A stretch of 8,356 nucleotides of DNA from Candidatus Melainabacteria bacterium (lineage in GTDB: Bacteria > Cyanobacteriota > Vampirovibrionia > 2-02-FULL-35-15): contig JAHFBD010000051.1 in the NCBI GenBank assembly GCA_023250175.1, forward strand, positions 3,562-11,917, written 5' to 3'. The notes under the pieces were generated by a model. It was not told the origin of the DNA and searched no databases. It worked only from the letters and a program-made list of their open reading frames with translations. Both the position numbers and the translations under genes were made by a program. Below are positions 6,780-8,356 of this stretch, one piece after another. The stretch's first letter is position 1. Each line of letters opens with the position of its first letter.

Positions 6780-7595
6780 CTATTGTACCGTAATTTCCTC
6801 TTTCCAATGTTTACTACCATGTAATTTATCTCTTTCTTGTAAAAGGTGTGAAATTATACTAATAGCTACTTCTTGTGGCTGATTACTACCTAATGGTAAT
6901 CCCATTGGACAATAAAACTTTGATATAAGCGCTTCTTGCACTCCAGATGCTCGGAGTTCTTTTCTTAAAAAAGCTGCTTTAGATTTACTGCCTATAACTC
7001 CTAAAAAAGGGAAATCTTTATCAATGCACTTACTCAATACATCTAAATCTGTTTTATGACCTGGTGTCATAATTAAAACAAAAGAGTTTTTTTGTAATTT
7101 TCCTACATATTCAGAAATATCATCTAACTTAATCTTTAAAAGCTTTTCTGAGGATGGTAATTGATTTAACCATTCTTCCCTAAAATCAATACAAGTAACA
7201 TGACAATTTAAGGTAATTAATATTTTAATTACTGCCTGTGATACATGCCCTGCACCAAAAATTATTATTGGCCATATATTATGATTCATAACTTCAAAAA
7301 AAAATGTTACTGTTCCTCCACATGTCATCCCAATATCTTTACCCAAGCTCCACTGAACAAGCTCATGACGCTTAGGAGTTCCATTATTACTTTCATTTAG
7401 TAATAGAATACAATGCTCAATGGTTTTTTTTTCTAATCGCCCACCACCAATCGTCCCACAAGCTAATCCATTAGTAGTAACCAGCATCTTAGCACCGATT
7501 TCTGTAGGTACACTACCTTTTTTATCCACAACTAAAACCTGAACAAGCGGTGTACTTGGCATTAGTTCAATAAGATTAGAATAATAATCAATCAT
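6780..7595 (-). CDS. xdhC: XdhC/CoxI-family molybdenum cofactor maturation protein
   Basis: The complete 271-residue protein contains both standard domains. In the N-terminal XdhC/CoxI domain are KKGSVPTEIGAKMLV (25-39), GTIGGGRLE (47-55) and Cys92 in MTCGGTV. The C-terminal Rossmann domain begins IIFGAGHVSQAV (111-122) and continues with GHKTDLDVL (179-187), GVIGSKSKAAFLR (199-211) and CPMGLPLGSNQPQEVAISI (229-247). Known XdhC proteins bind molybdenum cofactor, help its sulfuration and deliver it to xanthine dehydrogenase-family enzymes in the cytoplasm. No molybdoenzyme subunit or cofactor-synthesis gene is visible in the window, so the client enzyme must lie elsewhere or the gene is an orphan. 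The ATG at 7595 is the only ATG after an in-frame stop at 7610-7608; no Shine-Dalgarno is evident. It is probably followed in one transcript by the acyltransferase gene. Confidence 0.92.
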   Translation of the reverse strand: MIDYYSNLIELMPSTPLVQVLVVDKKGSVPTEIGAKMLVTTNGLACGTIGGGRLEKKTIEHCILLLNESNNGTPKRHELVQWSLGKDIGMTCGGTVTFFFEVMNHNIWPIIIFGAGHVSQAVIKILITLNCHVTCIDFREEWLNQLPSSEKLLKIKLDDISEYVGKLQKNSFVLIMTPGHKTDLDVLSKCIDKDFPFLGVIGSKSKAAFLRKELRASGVQEALISKFYCPMGLPLGSNQPQEVAISIISHLLQERDKLHGSKHWKEEITVQ

Positions 7596-7616
7596 AAAAA
7601 TTAGTTTCTACCTACC

Positions 7617-7648
7617 GCCGGTTTTTTCGCTGCACTCCCAAAACCGGC
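7617..7648. repeat. GC-rich perfect inverted repeat upstream of xdhC
   Basis: GCCGGTTTT (7617-7625) and AAAACCGGC (7640-7648) are perfect nine-base arms around a fourteen-base loop. They sit in a patch from about 7611 to 7672 that is about 55 percent G+C by hand count, far above its surroundings. TTCCAG occurs twice just beside it (7650-7655, 7661-7666). No T-run follows the stem on the minus strand, so it is a poor terminator. It could be a dispersed repeat or a structured leader of xdhC mRNA. Confidence 0.65.
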
Positions 7649-7673
7649 TTTCCAGAGTACTTCCAGTCTGCCA

Positions 7674-7679
7674 TTTATA
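7674..7679 (-). promoter_or_regulatory. possible -10 box for xdhC
   Basis: The minus strand reads TATAAA here, one mismatch from consensus, 78 bases before the xdhC ATG. No good -35 box is seen. If real, the GC-rich hairpin at 7617-7648 would lie in the xdhC leader RNA. Confidence 0.25.
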
Positions 7680-7688
7680 ACATCTTAC

Positions 7689-7718
7689 AGATTTTACTGA
7701 ATGAATCAGATAAAATCT
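7689..7718. repeat. imperfect 12-base inverted repeat
   Basis: AGATTTTACTGA (7689-7700) pairs with TCAG-A-TAAAATCT (7706-7718), twelve base pairs with a single bulged A and a five-base loop. It stands between the Mpv17-like gene and xdhC. It lacks a following T-run on the minus strand. It may be an operator or a weak transcript-end structure. Confidence 0.5.
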
Positions 7719-7777
7719 TACCTTATAAGTTGGTTGCTTAGAAATATTATGCTAGCTAGGTAGTAACAAAAAGTAAT

Positions 7778-8287
7778 CTACAAAAATCTATATGCTATTG
7801 CATAACATATAGCCATTATATTTGTTAAAATTACACTCCCTAAAAAACGATGTTCAAGTTTTAGTTTAACCTGAACAATAAAGTTTCCAATAAAAGAAAT
7901 AGGCAGATTTATTAAAAATGACTTTCCTCCCAATATTAAAGAGTTTAAAAGAAGCTCATTTAAATTAGCTAATCCAGAATAACCTACTTTACCTAATGAA
8001 ATAAAAAACATATGCCTTGCTATCCATAGAGGATTAAAATAAATTATTGCACCTATTGTCCTCCCAAGCCAGTTTAATTTATGACTATCACTATTTTTCT
8101 TATCTTTTAAAAAGACAAATTTATCAAGCATCTTAAACCACATTGGCACTTCCCACTGATAAAAAGCAAGTGCAAGAAAAGTTAAAGATAAAGTTCTATA
8201 CAAACTAAACTCCTGTAAAATAAACTGAGCAATTAAATCTCCCGCTGGATATATTAAAGCTGTTCCTAATCTGGTCTTTATATTCAT
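7778..8287 (-). CDS. small membrane protein resembling the Mpv17/PMP22 family
   Basis: The protein has 169 residues with about four hydrophobic segments (roughly 8-24, 32-48, 77-98 and 120-165 in two parts); Mpv17 proteins are about 175 long. Features matching that family in the right order are GDLIAQ (16-21), YRTL (30-33), W-F-K-M-L-D-K-F (50-57, compare WYKVLDRF in human MPV17), F-N-P (84-86), and near the C-terminus L-P-x-x-x-x-x-NF-x-x-x-x-L (128-141) followed by Arg147. Mpv17/PMP22 proteins are four-helix inner-membrane proteins of mitochondria and peroxisomes, and some behave as channels; no bacterial role is established to my knowledge. The match rests on motifs recalled from memory. 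The start at 8287 is supported by an ATGA overlap with the stop of the upstream gene, which suggests translational coupling; no Shine-Dalgarno is visible. Confidence 0.75.
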   Translation of the reverse strand: MNIKTRLGTALIYPAGDLIAQFILQEFSLYRTLSLTFLALAFYQWEVPMWFKMLDKFVFLKDKKNSDSHKLNWLGRTIGAIIYFNPLWIARHMFFISLGKVGYSGLANLNELLLNSLILGGKSFLINLPISFIGNFIVQVKLKLEHRFLGSVILTNIMAICYAIAYRFL

Positions 8288-8356
8288 ACGTTTGTGAGTA
8301 TTTTATCTTCTGATAATGTTGTTATAGCTTTTAGTATTTCTTCACTTGTTGCTGGA
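8284..8356 (-). CDS. 3' end of an unidentified gene (5' part outside window)
   Basis: A minus-strand frame is open from the right edge and ends at TGA (8286-8284), giving 23 C-terminal residues that begin PATSEEILKAITTL and end KILTNV. The stop shares ATGA with the start of the Mpv17-like gene, a typical operon arrangement, which is the main reason to believe it. The residues are soluble, helical-looking and too few to identify. Confidence 0.55.
   Translation of the reverse strand, partial: PATSEEILKAITTLSEDKILTNV

Noticed and set aside
7751..7770. Overlapping GCTAGCTAG palindrome and a TTGTTA/TAATAT pair downstream of the Mpv17-like gene
   Set aside because: The box spacing is only 14 bases, too short for a normal promoter, and the palindrome is short.

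Overview
This is a strongly AT-rich bacterial window, roughly one third G+C by eye, that reads with the standard bacterial code: TAA, TAG and TGA all end reading frames here. Genes are closely packed and all but one lie on the minus strand. No RNA gene, transposon or CRISPR array was recognised. The lineage cannot be fixed from sequence alone. The low G+C, the membrane-anchored proteases and the short MKISP/MQVNP-type N-termini on otherwise unrecognised proteins remind me of the non-photosynthetic relatives of cyanobacteria (Vampirovibrionia/Melainabacteria). That is a weak, memory-based suggestion.

Layout, reading the minus strand from the right edge. (1) The 3' end of an unidentified gene (8356-8284) overlaps by ATGA the start of a 169-residue membrane protein (8287-7778) that looks like the Mpv17/PMP22 family, best known from peroxisomes and mitochondria. 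(2) A 182-base gap holds two inverted repeats, one of them in a conspicuously GC-rich patch. (3) A complete xdhC-type molybdoenzyme maturation gene (7595-6780) is followed after 43 bases by a DUF1624/HGSNAT-like membrane acyltransferase (6736-5729) with a TTG start and a strong Shine-Dalgarno. (4) A membrane-anchored trypsin-like serine protease (5648-4671) has its own probable promoter. (5) The only plus-strand gene (3591-4661) encodes an unrecognised glycine- and alanine-rich membrane protein, convergent with the protease. (6) After a 264-base divergent, AT-rich regulatory region come two tandem paralogues on the minus strand. One is complete (3326-1665, 553 residues) and one runs off the left edge (1579-1, 526 residues seen).

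The most interesting content is the paralogue pair. Both proteins keep, in order, a Gln six residues before a Cys, a middle block like the calpain core, a His, and an Asp-x-x-Gly where calpains have Asn-Pro-Trp-Gly. I read them as divergent calpain-like (C2, papain-fold) cysteine peptidases, each flanked by a membrane segment at both ends. Together with the serine protease and the glycine-rich membrane protein, the left two thirds of the window may be an envelope-associated proteolysis or effector locus. The family call rests on motif reading; the joint function is inference.
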